DNA of 16,582 nucleotides from Clostridia bacterium (lineage in GTDB: Bacteria; Bacillota_A; Clostridia; TANB77; CAG-508): assembly GCA_017621295.1 (NCBI GenBank), contig JAGATI010000004.1, forward strand, positions 1 through 16,582. The letters run 5' to 3'. The first letter of the stretch is position 1. Every line of letters starts with the position of its first letter. The position numbers and the translations under genes are program-made. The notes below the pieces were generated by a model. It saw only the letters and a program-made list of their open reading frames with translations, had not been told where the DNA came from and ran no database searches. Below, piece by piece: positions 6,696-13,725 of this stretch.

Positions 6696-7116
6696 TAGAA
6701 AACCTATCAGATATTACTTCCCATAAGCTTCCAGCCATTTTTTCTCTATATTTAGGCAAATCATCTATACTTAGCCATTTGTATTGAGCATGTTCTCTTG
6801 ATATTTTTATGTTTGGTTCTCTATCTAACTCTATTTCATATATAGATGTAGTAGAATTGTCAGAATATTTCCAGTTCTTCCATAATTTGACATCATCAAC
6901 AACAATACCTGTTTCTTCTTTAAGCTCTCTAATTATTCCTGATTTGGGATTTTCATCATTTTCTAATGTTCCTCCTGGAAGACACCACTTACCACCAAAT
7001 TGCTTTATGTAGTTTGCTCGTCTTAGAAATAATGTCTTATTGTTGTATGTGACAAATATATCTACATACTTTCTGTCTTTTGATTTTTCTAATATATATT
7101 GTTTAAGTGTCTTCAT
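6691..7116 (-). CDS. Nudix hydrolase with a capsid-targeting-like N-terminus
   Basis: A 141-residue protein with a complete Nudix box: G49, E55, R63-E64, E67-E68 and G70 fit GX5EX7REUXEEXGU exactly, with the usual upstream WCLPGG. Nudix enzymes hydrolyse nucleoside diphosphates linked to another group (modified NTPs, NAD, ADP-ribose, capped RNA); the substrate cannot be read here. The first residues, MKTLKQYILEK, resemble the T4 internal-protein capsid-targeting propeptide (MKTYQEFIAEA), including an I-x-E site of the kind cut by the T4 prohead protease. The enzymatic domain appears to begin right after it (about residue 16). It lies between portal-linked and baseplate genes, which also suits a packaged virion protein. 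Gap to the upstream gene: 11 bp. Confidence 0.88.
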   Translation of the reverse strand: MKTLKQYILEKSKDRKYVDIFVTYNNKTLFLRRANYIKQFGGKWCLPGGTLENDENPKSGIIRELKEETGIVVDDVKLWKNWKYSDNSTTSIYEIELDREPNIKISREHAQYKWLSIDDLPKYREKMAGSLWEVISDRFSI

Positions 7117-7127
7117 AATATAGATAC

Positions 7128-7580
7128 TTACCAGTCTAAATATATTGGTTTATCTTTAGAAAATATAATTGTCAACATATATGATGTACTATCTGGTTGT
7201 ATAGTAATGACAATATCACCATCAATCCATGATGACACACCAAATTGTAATATATTTTTACTATTGCATATTTCGTTATAGAATTTGTCAAAACAATTCT
7301 TATTGTACTTATATATAGCGTTTGAGTTGAAGTCATCAAAATATACTACGCTTTGATCTATGACATCAAACTTTATTGGCTTAAGCTCCTTATTGTCATA
7401 AATGTAGAATCTTATGTCTTTAGGATTATGACCATGATCTTTATTTATGAATGAAGCAACATGATCTATAGCTCCTATTACTTCTAGTTTCTTAAATTGA
7501 TCATTATTGTGAGAATATACACAAGCTTCTCCACTTGACATATTAACCTTTTCAAATATGTATGCTGACAAACTTTTCAT
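7128..7580 (-). CDS. Unknown protein with a capsid-targeting-like N-terminus
   Basis: A 151-residue protein with no recognised domain. The frame is open further upstream into the portal gene (to 7646), but the start at 7580 is preferred: it is 7 bp after the portal stop and gives MKSLSAYIFEKV. That N-terminus matches the neighbouring Nudix protein (MKTLKQYILEK) and T4 internal proteins in the pattern MK[TS]xxx[YF]IxE. The rest is a mixed alpha/beta sequence with many aromatic and charged residues and no membrane segment. It may be an internal head protein cleaved after the I-x-E site; this is inference from the N-terminus and the position next to the portal gene. Confidence 0.72.
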   Translation of the reverse strand: MKSLSAYIFEKVNMSSGEACVYSHNNDQFKKLEVIGAIDHVASFINKDHGHNPKDIRFYIYDNKELKPIKFDVIDQSVVYFDDFNSNAIYKYNKNCFDKFYNEICNSKNILQFGVSSWIDGDIVITIQPDSTSYMLTIIFSKDKPIYLDW

Positions 7581-7587
7581 ATTATAT

Positions 7588-9363
7588 TTAGTCTTTTTGT
7601 GTTGTCTCAGTAGATTCAGCTTGTACATCTCCAAGCATTTCATCATCTAATCCACTTTCTTCATCATTTTCTGGACCTTCTGTTGATTCATCTCCTCCAT
7701 TTGCTGGATTTTCATTGTCTCCTTCATCCCCTTCTTCATCTTCACCATTGCCTTCTTTCTTCTTAGCAAGCTTTTCTTCTAACTTACATTTTTCGTTAAA
7801 TTCAATATCCGCATCAGTCATCTTTAGATATCTTGTAATTAAGAACTTCATAGCAAAATAAGATTCTTCATTGCCTTCAGAATCAGTAGTGACAAATGTA
7901 TCTTTAAGTGTAGATATGAAGTCTATTCTCTTAGTGTCAATTTCTATGTTCATCATCTCTTCAAACTGGTTGTATGAATTCCAACGAAGAGATATAGCTT
8001 CTAATATACGTTTGTCATTCTTAAGATTGGGAAGCATTATAGATATGAGAATTCTAAGTGGCTTCAGCATTATATTACTAAAGTTGTTTCTCAATCTACT
8101 TACAAATCGGCCAAAGTTTATCTCATCACGAAGAGTAGATGTTGGATCAGATCCAAACCATGTCTGTTGAGCTTCCTTGTCAAATCTAGTTTCTGGAATT
8201 TTAGACATCTTATAAAGCTTAGACAAATGATATTTCAATTGATCTGAATCATTAAGTTGTGGTCCATTGTCTACAAGTGTTTCAATCTGTGGAGTACCAT
8301 TTTCATTTTCAGGCATCCAATATTCTTTATTGAATGGTAAATTTGTTCTACCATTGACTTTAAGCTCACCAGTCTCAGCATTGAAAGATATGTCTTCTTT
8401 ATATCTGTTCATTGCCTGTGAAAGTTCCATTCTTCCCTTAGCCTTGTTCATTCCACCAACAGGTATAGTGAACATAGTCTTAAATGAAGATTGTGTAACT
8501 GTCCATATTACTTGTGCTTGTTCTATAATGCGGTATATGTTAAATGGTCTTATTAGACGTTCAAGATAAGACTGACGTTCAGATACACCGGTATCTTCAT
8601 ACTTTATGTATATTATTTGTGCATCTAACATCTTTCTTTCTCTGCCAATTACATCTTTAAATTGAATCCAGTATGTTATTCCTGTTGCTTGATCTATTGA
8701 TTTAGTCAAAGTTGCAGGATCAATATCAACTATACCTATGATAGTATGTGGATTCTCTAAGTCATCATATATTATCTCATAAGCTAACATACCATCTACA
8801 AGCCAACGTTTGAATATGTCCCAACATTTGTTCTTCCATTCTAACAACATATATAGCTTATAGAATCCAGTATCTACGGCATTACGTAGTTCTTCTATAG
8901 CTTTTTCATTCAATTGTTGTACTACTGCAGTATCAAAATATGGTTCAGCAACATAAGTCTCATTGTCATCATATACTATGCATTCATTTGCCATAATATC
9001 TAGAATATCCTCAATTTCTGGTTGCATAGCCATCTTTCTGAGAATCTCACGCTTTTGTTCAAGTGTCTTTTCTCTGAAAGCTTTGTCTTCTTCTGGCTTA
9101 GACTTCCAGTTGTTCATCATACCACCATATAGAGACTGATTGTATATGTCATCTTTAGGCTGTAAGTTCTTGTCAGCTGGAATAGCTATCATATTCTGGT
9201 ATACTTTCTTATTGTAGTTCATACCATAGTGTGATATGTTAGTCAACAAAGATGACCATTTGCTTGGAGACTTGGCTTCAACTATTACTCTTGTAGATCT
9301 ATTTACTGCATCATATAGTGTCTCTTCGTTCTCAAGAACACTTGACAAATTACCAAATATCAT
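7588..9363 (-). CDS. gp20: Portal vertex protein, T4 gp20-like
   Basis: A 591-residue homologue of the T4 portal (524 residues), the dodecameric ring at the head vertex through which DNA enters and to which the tail attaches. Recognisable stretches include the core with KRWLVDGMLAYEIIYDD (about 189-205), the conserved segment beginning at M305 that reads like T4 gp20 (lysine-rich helix, then NAETGELK, then a KEYWMP tryptophan motif and a VDNGPQLND loop), and the clip/stem part around W402 (WFGSDPTSTLRDEINFGRFV). The extra length is mainly an acidic, low-complexity tail (about residues 535-591, rich in Glu, Asp, Gly and Asn) that T4 lacks. It is the first gene of the leftward virion module and is preceded by the divergent control region. 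Confidence 0.93.
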   Translation of the reverse strand: MIFGNLSSVLENEETLYDAVNRSTRVIVEAKSPSKWSSLLTNISHYGMNYNKKVYQNMIAIPADKNLQPKDDIYNQSLYGGMMNNWKSKPEEDKAFREKTLEQKREILRKMAMQPEIEDILDIMANECIVYDDNETYVAEPYFDTAVVQQLNEKAIEELRNAVDTGFYKLYMLLEWKNKCWDIFKRWLVDGMLAYEIIYDDLENPHTIIGIVDIDPATLTKSIDQATGITYWIQFKDVIGRERKMLDAQIIYIKYEDTGVSERQSYLERLIRPFNIYRIIEQAQVIWTVTQSSFKTMFTIPVGGMNKAKGRMELSQAMNRYKEDISFNAETGELKVNGRTNLPFNKEYWMPENENGTPQIETLVDNGPQLNDSDQLKYHLSKLYKMSKIPETRFDKEAQQTWFGSDPTSTLRDEINFGRFVSRLRNNFSNIMLKPLRILISIMLPNLKNDKRILEAISLRWNSYNQFEEMMNIEIDTKRIDFISTLKDTFVTTDSEGNEESYFAMKFLITRYLKMTDADIEFNEKCKLEEKLAKKKEGNGEDEEGDEGDNENPANGGDESTEGPENDEESGLDDEMLGDVQAESTETTQKD

Positions 9364-9378
9364 TTACTTATAATGTAT

Positions 9379-9390
9379 GTTAACGTTAAC
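9379..9390. promoter_or_regulatory. 12-bp perfect palindrome in the divergent intergenic region
   Basis: GTTAACGTTAAC is both a perfect palindrome and a tandem GTTAAC pair. It lies 15 bp upstream of the portal start codon in the 131-bp region (9364-9494) between leftward late genes and rightward early genes. Its position suggests an operator or another protein-binding site; no regulator is identified. Confidence 0.4.
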
Positions 9391-9418
9391 TTATGTATAT
9401 ATAAAAATATAATTTTAT

Positions 9419-9450
9419 ATTGAAATTCTGCAGTTTTTGTACTATATTGA
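9419..9450 (+). promoter_or_regulatory. Bacteroidota-type promoter for the rightward early genes
   Basis: ATTG (9419-9422), a 20-nt spacer, then TATATTGA (9443-9450). It differs from the other promoters of the window at the first base of the -33 box and by one T in the -7 box. It keeps the same 20-nt spacing, the same GAAATT extension after the -33 box, and the same AC before the -7 box. It lies 44 nt upstream of the first rightward gene. Confidence 0.58.
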
Positions 9451-9494
9451 TATTGAGACATAACATTAACAAATAATAAAAATATTATACAATT

Positions 9495-9746
9495 ATGAAA
9501 GAAGTATTCATATCAGTATTAGAACGTTGCTTTCTCAATTGTTGTTATATGGGTGGTTCAATGATTTTGGATAAGATAAGAGAGTTGACAAACTATAAGT
9601 ATAATGTTGATGAGAGCATTTGTAACAATAAAGTTACAATAAATATTGGTGAACTTATGGAAATAGAGTTTTATTTAAATCCTGGTAATGTAATTAAGCA
9701 TATCAATATAGTTGAGATACATAATCATAAGTCAAAGGCAGCATGA
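9495..9746 (+). CDS. Hypothetical small protein, first gene of rightward operon
   Basis: An 83-residue protein, not recognised. The N-terminus has three cysteines (about residues 12-17) and Met codons at residues 19 and 23 that could be alternative starts (MGGSMILDKI). From residue 23 on it looks like a small alpha/beta protein. It has no membrane or secretion signal. Its TGA overlaps the ATG of the next gene (ATGA), so the two are probably translated together. Its position behind a host-type promoter suggests an early gene. Confidence 0.6.
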   Translation: MKEVFISVLERCFLNCCYMGGSMILDKIRELTNYKYNVDESICNNKVTINIGELMEIEFYLNPGNVIKHINIVEIHNHKSKAA

Positions 9747-9958
9747 ATAAGCCAGATATCATAATAAATAGAGACAATAAGTCTATTACATGTAAGAGTA
9801 TAGCAGCAAAAGAATTGATAAACCAATGGTGTTACTTTACTTTTATAAAGTGCAATGTTGAATATAGACAATCTGACTTACCTATAGATGAATTGGTATG
9901 GAAAAAGATAATTGCTGCATTAGTAATGGACAGTAATTTAAATATATGCATTAAGTAA
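9743..9958 (+). CDS. Hypothetical small protein
   Basis: A 71-residue protein of unknown function, starting in an ATGA overlap with the preceding gene. The sequence reads as a short beta-rich N-terminus (IIINRDNKSITC) followed by helices. No motif is recognised. The tight overlap and the absence of an opposing reading frame support it as a real gene of the small early operon. Confidence 0.58.
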   Translation: MNKPDIIINRDNKSITCKSIAAKELINQWCYFTFIKCNVEYRQSDLPIDELVWKKIIAALVMDSNLNICIK

Positions 9959-9967
9959 TATACATAA

Positions 9968-10237
9968 ATGAATTCAGACGTAGAAGAACTATTAAATCTA
10001 ATAAGAAAACAAGCATCAAAAAATAAGATAGTATATGAGACAAATGAAGGTCTGTTTGCAGAGGATGTTGATGTCTTTGCAAATAGACCTATTGTTGAAA
10101 TATTAGATTTGCTTGGACTAAGTGTGGATAAGTCATTACAAAAAGCTCAAGTTGATCCATCTAATATGGTTAATGAAATAGCAACAATAAACATATTGTG
10201 CTTCATAAAAGAAAAAATTGAAAATCAAATAAATTAG
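9968..10237 (+). CDS. Hypothetical small acidic protein
   Basis: An 89-residue acidic, mostly helical protein with no recognised domain. It begins 9 bp after the preceding stop and lies directly upstream of the DNA polymerase gene. The acidic N-terminal helix (DVEELLNLI) and the C-terminal helix (NILCFIKEKIENQ) are its clearest features. A role in replication or host takeover is possible from position only. Confidence 0.6.
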   Translation: MNSDVEELLNLIRKQASKNKIVYETNEGLFAEDVDVFANRPIVEILDLLGLSVDKSLQKAQVDPSNMVNEIATINILCFIKEKIENQIN

Positions 10238-10249
10238 TAACTATCTTTA
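10217..10249 (+). promoter_or_regulatory. Candidate promoter before the DNA polymerase gene
   Basis: ATTGAAAAT (from 10217) followed, 21 nt after the TTG, by TATCTTTA (10242-10249), with AAC before the -7-like box as in two other promoters. It is weaker than the other sites: the spacer is one base longer and the final G of the -7 box is A. It lies 30 nt upstream of the polymerase ATG and overlaps the end of the preceding gene. Confidence 0.38.
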
Positions 10250-10279
10250 AATTAAAATTAACATTCATTATTTAAGTAA

Positions 10280-11833
10280 ATGATAATTGACAGAACTTGG
10301 AATAAGAGAGAGCAGAAGTTGACAATAACATATTGTGATAAGCAAGGAAACAGACAATTCTATCATAAGTATATGCATCATATGAAGACATATGAATATG
10401 ATTCAAATGGAAAGTTAGATACTTGGAATGGTAGGAAGTGTTCTGTTGTATATAAAGACACACAAACATATACACCAAATGAGTTTGACATATTGGAGTT
10501 TATGTATGAGATGGATCCAAACATATTGGAACAACTGCATGCTCAATATTTTCCAAAACTGTACTTCTTTGATATTGAAACTGAATATTCTGATGAATTT
10601 CCATATCCTGACAAGGCAGAACATAAAGTTACTGCAATATCATTGGTTGGACCAGACATGAGTTGTATTGTCTTTGGACTTCATGACTTAAGTCAACAAA
10701 GTAAAGACTTATTTAAAGAAAGATATCTCAGTTTTATAGACAACAATGAATTTGCAAAGAACTTATTGAATTCACAAGGTCATGAACCAAAGGTATTGTA
10801 TCAATATTTTGCTACAGAGGAAGAATTGTTGAAGCATTGGTTCAACATAATCATTCCAAAGGTTTGTGCTATAGCAGGTTGGAACTCATATCGATTTGAC
10901 TGGCAATATCTTGTAAATAGAATTAAGAGGTTGTTTGGAGATGGTGAGGCAATAAAGATGGTTAAGAATGGATCGCCGACACATGAAATGAGGTATATTC
11001 AATTTGAGGAGATGGATGGTACAAGAATACGTGTACCGGCACCATGTCATACACTAATACTTGATTATATGGAGCTTGTAAAGCAATATGACTATATATT
11101 GCGTCCTTATGAAAGCTATTCTTTGGATTGGGTTGGAGAACATGCAATAGGTGCAAACAAAGTAAAGTATGAAGGTGGGTTGCAACAGTTATATGAAAGA
11201 GATCCAGAATGGTACTATTTCTACAATGCAGTTGACAGTCTAATTGGAATATTGATTCATAAGAGACTTAAATGTCTTGAATCACCATGTGCAGTTGATT
11301 CTGTGACTTTAGTACCATTGATGGCAGCAACTGGTCAGGTAGCACTTACAACAGCAAATATGTTTGAGGAGTTCTATAAGGACAATAAGAAAGTTGTATG
11401 GGACTATGATGCCATACCAAGAATTAAGCAAAAGTACAAGGGAGCATTTTGTGGATGCGTTCCAGGAAGGTATTCTTATTGTTGTTGTATTGACTTTGCG
11501 AGTTTGTATCCCAGTATGATTATAACTGAAAATTTATCATTTGAAAGTGTTTATGAAAATAAAGTTGGACCTGATTCTTTTGGAAGATATACAACTGTTC
11601 CATGGACAAATCAACAACTTGAAGAATTTAAGAAAGATCCTAATTATTTTGTAACTGTAAACAATAATGTATATAAGAATGACAAAGATTATGCATTTAA
11701 ACGTATGCAACTAAGAGTAAAGAATAGTAGAGCAAAATATAAATATACAGGACAAAAAATAGATGCTGAACTATTAGTTGAAATTGACAGGTTAATAGAA
11801 GAAAAGAAGAATGAAAAGGAGATAATGTTATGA
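10280..11833 (+). CDS. gp43: Family B DNA polymerase, N-terminal fragment (exonuclease domain to motif A)
   Basis: A 517-residue T4 gp43-like polymerase fragment. The 3'-5' exonuclease sites are present: D98-I-E100-T (Exo I), N202 and D207 (Exo II), Y315 and D319 (Exo III). Polymerase motif A, DFASLYPSMI, begins at D405. These positions lie close to those of T4 gp43 (exonuclease Asp residues near 112, 219 and 324; motif A Asp408). The frame stops about 110 residues later, in the fingers region and just before the expected motif B (KxxxNSxYG). Motifs B and C (DTDS) and the thumb are missing, so this piece alone cannot polymerise and must pair with a separate C-terminal subunit or be a broken gene. 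The TGA overlaps the start of a Vsr-like homing endonuclease gene. No intein start is seen at the C-terminus. Confidence 0.93.
   Translation: MIIDRTWNKREQKLTITYCDKQGNRQFYHKYMHHMKTYEYDSNGKLDTWNGRKCSVVYKDTQTYTPNEFDILEFMYEMDPNILEQLHAQYFPKLYFFDIETEYSDEFPYPDKAEHKVTAISLVGPDMSCIVFGLHDLSQQSKDLFKERYLSFIDNNEFAKNLLNSQGHEPKVLYQYFATEEELLKHWFNIIIPKVCAIAGWNSYRFDWQYLVNRIKRLFGDGEAIKMVKNGSPTHEMRYIQFEEMDGTRIRVPAPCHTLILDYMELVKQYDYILRPYESYSLDWVGEHAIGANKVKYEGGLQQLYERDPEWYYFYNAVDSLIGILIHKRLKCLESPCAVDSVTLVPLMAATGQVALTTANMFEEFYKDNKKVVWDYDAIPRIKQKYKGAFCGCVPGRYSYCCCIDFASLYPSMIITENLSFESVYENKVGPDSFGRYTTVPWTNQQLEEFKKDPNYFVTVNNNVYKNDKDYAFKRMQLRVKNSRAKYKYTGQKIDAELLVEIDRLIEEKKNEKEIML
11816..11821 (+). promoter_or_regulatory. 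Shine-Dalgarno sequence for the homing endonuclease
   Basis: AAGGAG lies 8 nt before the ATG at 11830, inside the last codons of the polymerase fragment. No comparably good Shine-Dalgarno sequence was seen before the other genes of the window, so this start stands out and may reflect a mobile gene of different origin. Chance is possible because the bases also encode Lys-Glu. Confidence 0.5.
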
Positions 11834-12849
11834 CAGATAAAGAAGTGTTAGATTATGTATGGACTACTTCAAATAGATTCAACATGCTTAACAATAAGGG
11901 TAAGATAAGTCAAGATATGATAGACTACATTTCAAACAGATATGAGGATTCTAAATCATTGAAAGAATCCATATTTCGAATGAAACATAATTTAGAAGTA
12001 AGACCTGTATGTCATATATGTGGTGCCCCAGTTAGATTTATAGATAATAGATTTCTTAAGTCATGTTGTCCTGCACACAAAATAGATCAAGCAAAAATAA
12101 AGAAAGCAATAAAAATTAAATATAATGTTGATAATATATCTCAATTAGATAGTGTAAAGAAAAAAGTAAAAAATACTATGATAAACAGATATGGAGTACA
12201 AAATGCATTTAATCTTGGTAAAGAAAAATCCATAAAATATAGAAAAGAACATAAAGATGAGGTAATAAATAAAATGAGACAAACAAGTCTTAAAAAATTT
12301 GGGTATACTCATGCCGCAAAATCTCCAATTATTAAAGAACAAATAAAGAAAACATGTCAAGCAAAATATGGAGTTGATTGTCCATGTCAAGCTGAAGTAG
12401 TAAAAGCAAAATATAATTGGGATATAATTATAGAAAAACAATGGGAGACCAAAAGAAAGAACGGTACAGCTGGAGGTCCACATAGTATACAAGAAGATAG
12501 AATATATGAAGTGTTATGTGACAAATATGGAAAAGATGACATAATAAGACAATATAAAGATAAAGAACGATATCCATTCTTTTGTGACTTCTACATTAAG
12601 TCAAAAGATTTGTTCATAGAATATCAAGGATATTATACTCACGGAAATGAGCCTTATGATGAAAATTCTGAAGAACATAATAAGATATTGAAGAAATTGA
12701 CAGAAAATAATGAGACAAAAACTATAGATGCATGGACCATTAGAGATCCACTAAAGAGAAATATAGCTAAGAATAATAATCTCAACTATGTTGAATTCTT
12801 TACATTAAGAGAAGCTATATATAGAATAAAGAATGAAATCTACAAATAA
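11830..12849 (+). CDS. Vsr-like (EDxHD) free-standing homing endonuclease
   Basis: A 339-residue protein with the layout typical of phage Vsr-like homing endonucleases. A zinc-finger-like segment (C61, C64, C79, C80, H83) comes first. Three helical repeats of the type KYGVxxxxQ follow (about residues 97-205), probably contacting DNA. A C-terminal nuclease domain has E222, D253 (CDFYIKSKDL), E264 (FIEYQG) and H271 (YTHG), resembling the EDxHD family related to Vsr endonucleases. Such enzymes cut a target gene lacking the insertion and so spread by repair. The gene overlaps the polymerase stop (ATGA) and sits at the conserved motif-B region, a usual kind of target. A similar arrangement, genes fractured by Vsr-like endonucleases, is described for phage metagenomes. 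Confidence 0.85.
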   Translation: MTDKEVLDYVWTTSNRFNMLNNKGKISQDMIDYISNRYEDSKSLKESIFRMKHNLEVRPVCHICGAPVRFIDNRFLKSCCPAHKIDQAKIKKAIKIKYNVDNISQLDSVKKKVKNTMINRYGVQNAFNLGKEKSIKYRKEHKDEVINKMRQTSLKKFGYTHAAKSPIIKEQIKKTCQAKYGVDCPCQAEVVKAKYNWDIIIEKQWETKRKNGTAGGPHSIQEDRIYEVLCDKYGKDDIIRQYKDKERYPFFCDFYIKSKDLFIEYQGYYTHGNEPYDENSEEHNKILKKLTENNETKTIDAWTIRDPLKRNIAKNNNLNYVEFFTLREAIYRIKNEIYK

Positions 12850-12871
12850 TTAATACTATATAATATATATT

Positions 12872-13615
12872 ATGACAATAGAAGAATTAACATTAGAAAA
12901 TGAAAAACTAAATAGTAGACTTAAGACTGCTATACAAGTATTTCATGAACAAAAGGCTACAATTCAAAGACTTACAGAAGAAAGAGATTCTGCAAATGCT
13001 GATGTTGAAAAGCTTAAAGCTAGAATTACAGAATTGGAGAAGTCAGTATCTAAAGCATCTGTAAATGATTCTAAATTCTTTGAACAACTTCAAGAAATTG
13101 ACGATCTTAAGAAAGAGCTTCAAGAAAAGACAGAAAAGATTAAGCAATTGAACAGAGCTGTTGATGATCTTGAAATTAAGCACAAGGATATCATGGATGA
13201 AAAGCAGGCTGAATTCAACAAATTAGTTGAAGTATTGTCACAAAAGCTTGATGATACCAATGCTATGCTTAAGACAAAAGAAAATGAGGCGGCTGAACTT
13301 GAGAAGGAACTTACAGACACATCTAATGCTCTACTTGAAACTCAAAATAAGCTAAAGGAAGTTAAGATTACATGCAATGAATTGAAGACTGAACTTGACA
13401 AGGCAAATGCTTCATTAGAGAAGTCAAGAAATATATATGATGAGCATGTATCAGAGATATCTTCACTTAAAGCCCAGGTTGAGAATGAAGTTAGTTCTAA
13501 GCAAAAGATGAAAGAAGCTGCATCTAAAAAGGTTGAACAGATGATGAAGAACTTACAGAAATCAGTAAGCTCACTTAGTGATACATTAGAATCTGATTTT
13601 GACTTATTTGCATAA
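12872..13615 (+). CDS. Coiled-coil protein with a clamp-binding-like C-terminal tail
   Basis: A 247-residue protein that is almost entirely heptad-type coiled coil (about residues 3-225, rich in Glu, Lys and Leu, without helix-breaking prolines). I do not recognise a family; coiled-coil sequences resemble many unrelated proteins by composition. The tail is distinct: after a Ser-rich hinge (SVSSLSD) it ends LESDFDLFA. This resembles the acidic-hydrophobic sliding-clamp-binding ends of T4-type proteins (RB69 polymerase ends LFDMFDF). It lies between the endonuclease and the topoisomerase gene and is followed by a terminator. A clamp-tethered replication or transcription accessory role is inference. 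Confidence 0.75.
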   Translation: MTIEELTLENEKLNSRLKTAIQVFHEQKATIQRLTEERDSANADVEKLKARITELEKSVSKASVNDSKFFEQLQEIDDLKKELQEKTEKIKQLNRAVDDLEIKHKDIMDEKQAEFNKLVEVLSQKLDDTNAMLKTKENEAAELEKELTDTSNALLETQNKLKEVKITCNELKTELDKANASLEKSRNIYDEHVSEISSLKAQVENEVSSKQKMKEAASKKVEQMMKNLQKSVSSLSDTLESDFDLFA

Positions 13616-13622
13616 TATATAT

Positions 13623-13660
13623 AGAGCTTTGAACATATGACTTCAAAGCTCTTATTGTCT
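13623..13660 (+). terminator. Intrinsic terminator after the coiled-coil gene
   Basis: A perfect 11-bp stem (AGAGCTTTGAA at 13623-13633 with TTCAAAGCTCT at 13642-13652) encloses an 8-nt loop and is followed by T-rich sequence (TATTGTCT). It lies 7 bp after the stop codon and directly before the promoter of the topoisomerase gene. The T-tract is interrupted, so termination may be partial. Confidence 0.72.
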
Positions 13661-13664
13661 TATA

Positions 13665-13696
13665 TTTGAAATTTGATGTTATTTTAACTATATTTG
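13665..13696 (+). promoter_or_regulatory. Bacteroidota-type promoter for the topoisomerase gene
   Basis: TTTG (13665-13668), exactly 20 nt, and TATATTTG (13689-13696), with the TTTGAAATT extension of the -33 box. The same -7-like octamer also occurs at 13661-13668, so the -33 box lies inside a second TATATTTG. The -7 box ends 29 nt before ATG 13726 and lies within the alternative N-terminal extension of the topoisomerase frame, which argues for the downstream start. Confidence 0.72.
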
Positions 13697-13725
13697 AAAT
13701 TGATATAAAACTTAACATTTATAAT

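Noticed and set aside
7048..7055. TATATTTG on the minus strand inside the Nudix gene as a further promoter
   Set aside because: No TTTG or TTG lies 20 nt upstream and no gene starts shortly downstream.
7581..7646. N-terminal extension of the unknown protein overlapping the portal gene
   Set aside because: The downstream ATG gives the MKxLxxYIxEK start shared with the neighbouring Nudix protein and removes a long overlap with the portal gene.
11780..12871. Group I intron or intein in the DNA polymerase
   Set aside because: No downstream exon with motif B follows, the endonuclease start overlaps the polymerase stop, and no intein-like Cys/Ser start block is present at the polymerase end. A free-standing endonuclease at a split gene fits better.
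13666..13725. N-terminal extension of the topoisomerase
   Set aside because: It contains the -33/-7 promoter elements and has no counterpart in the family, whose members begin close to the KYRELSEIDHV segment.
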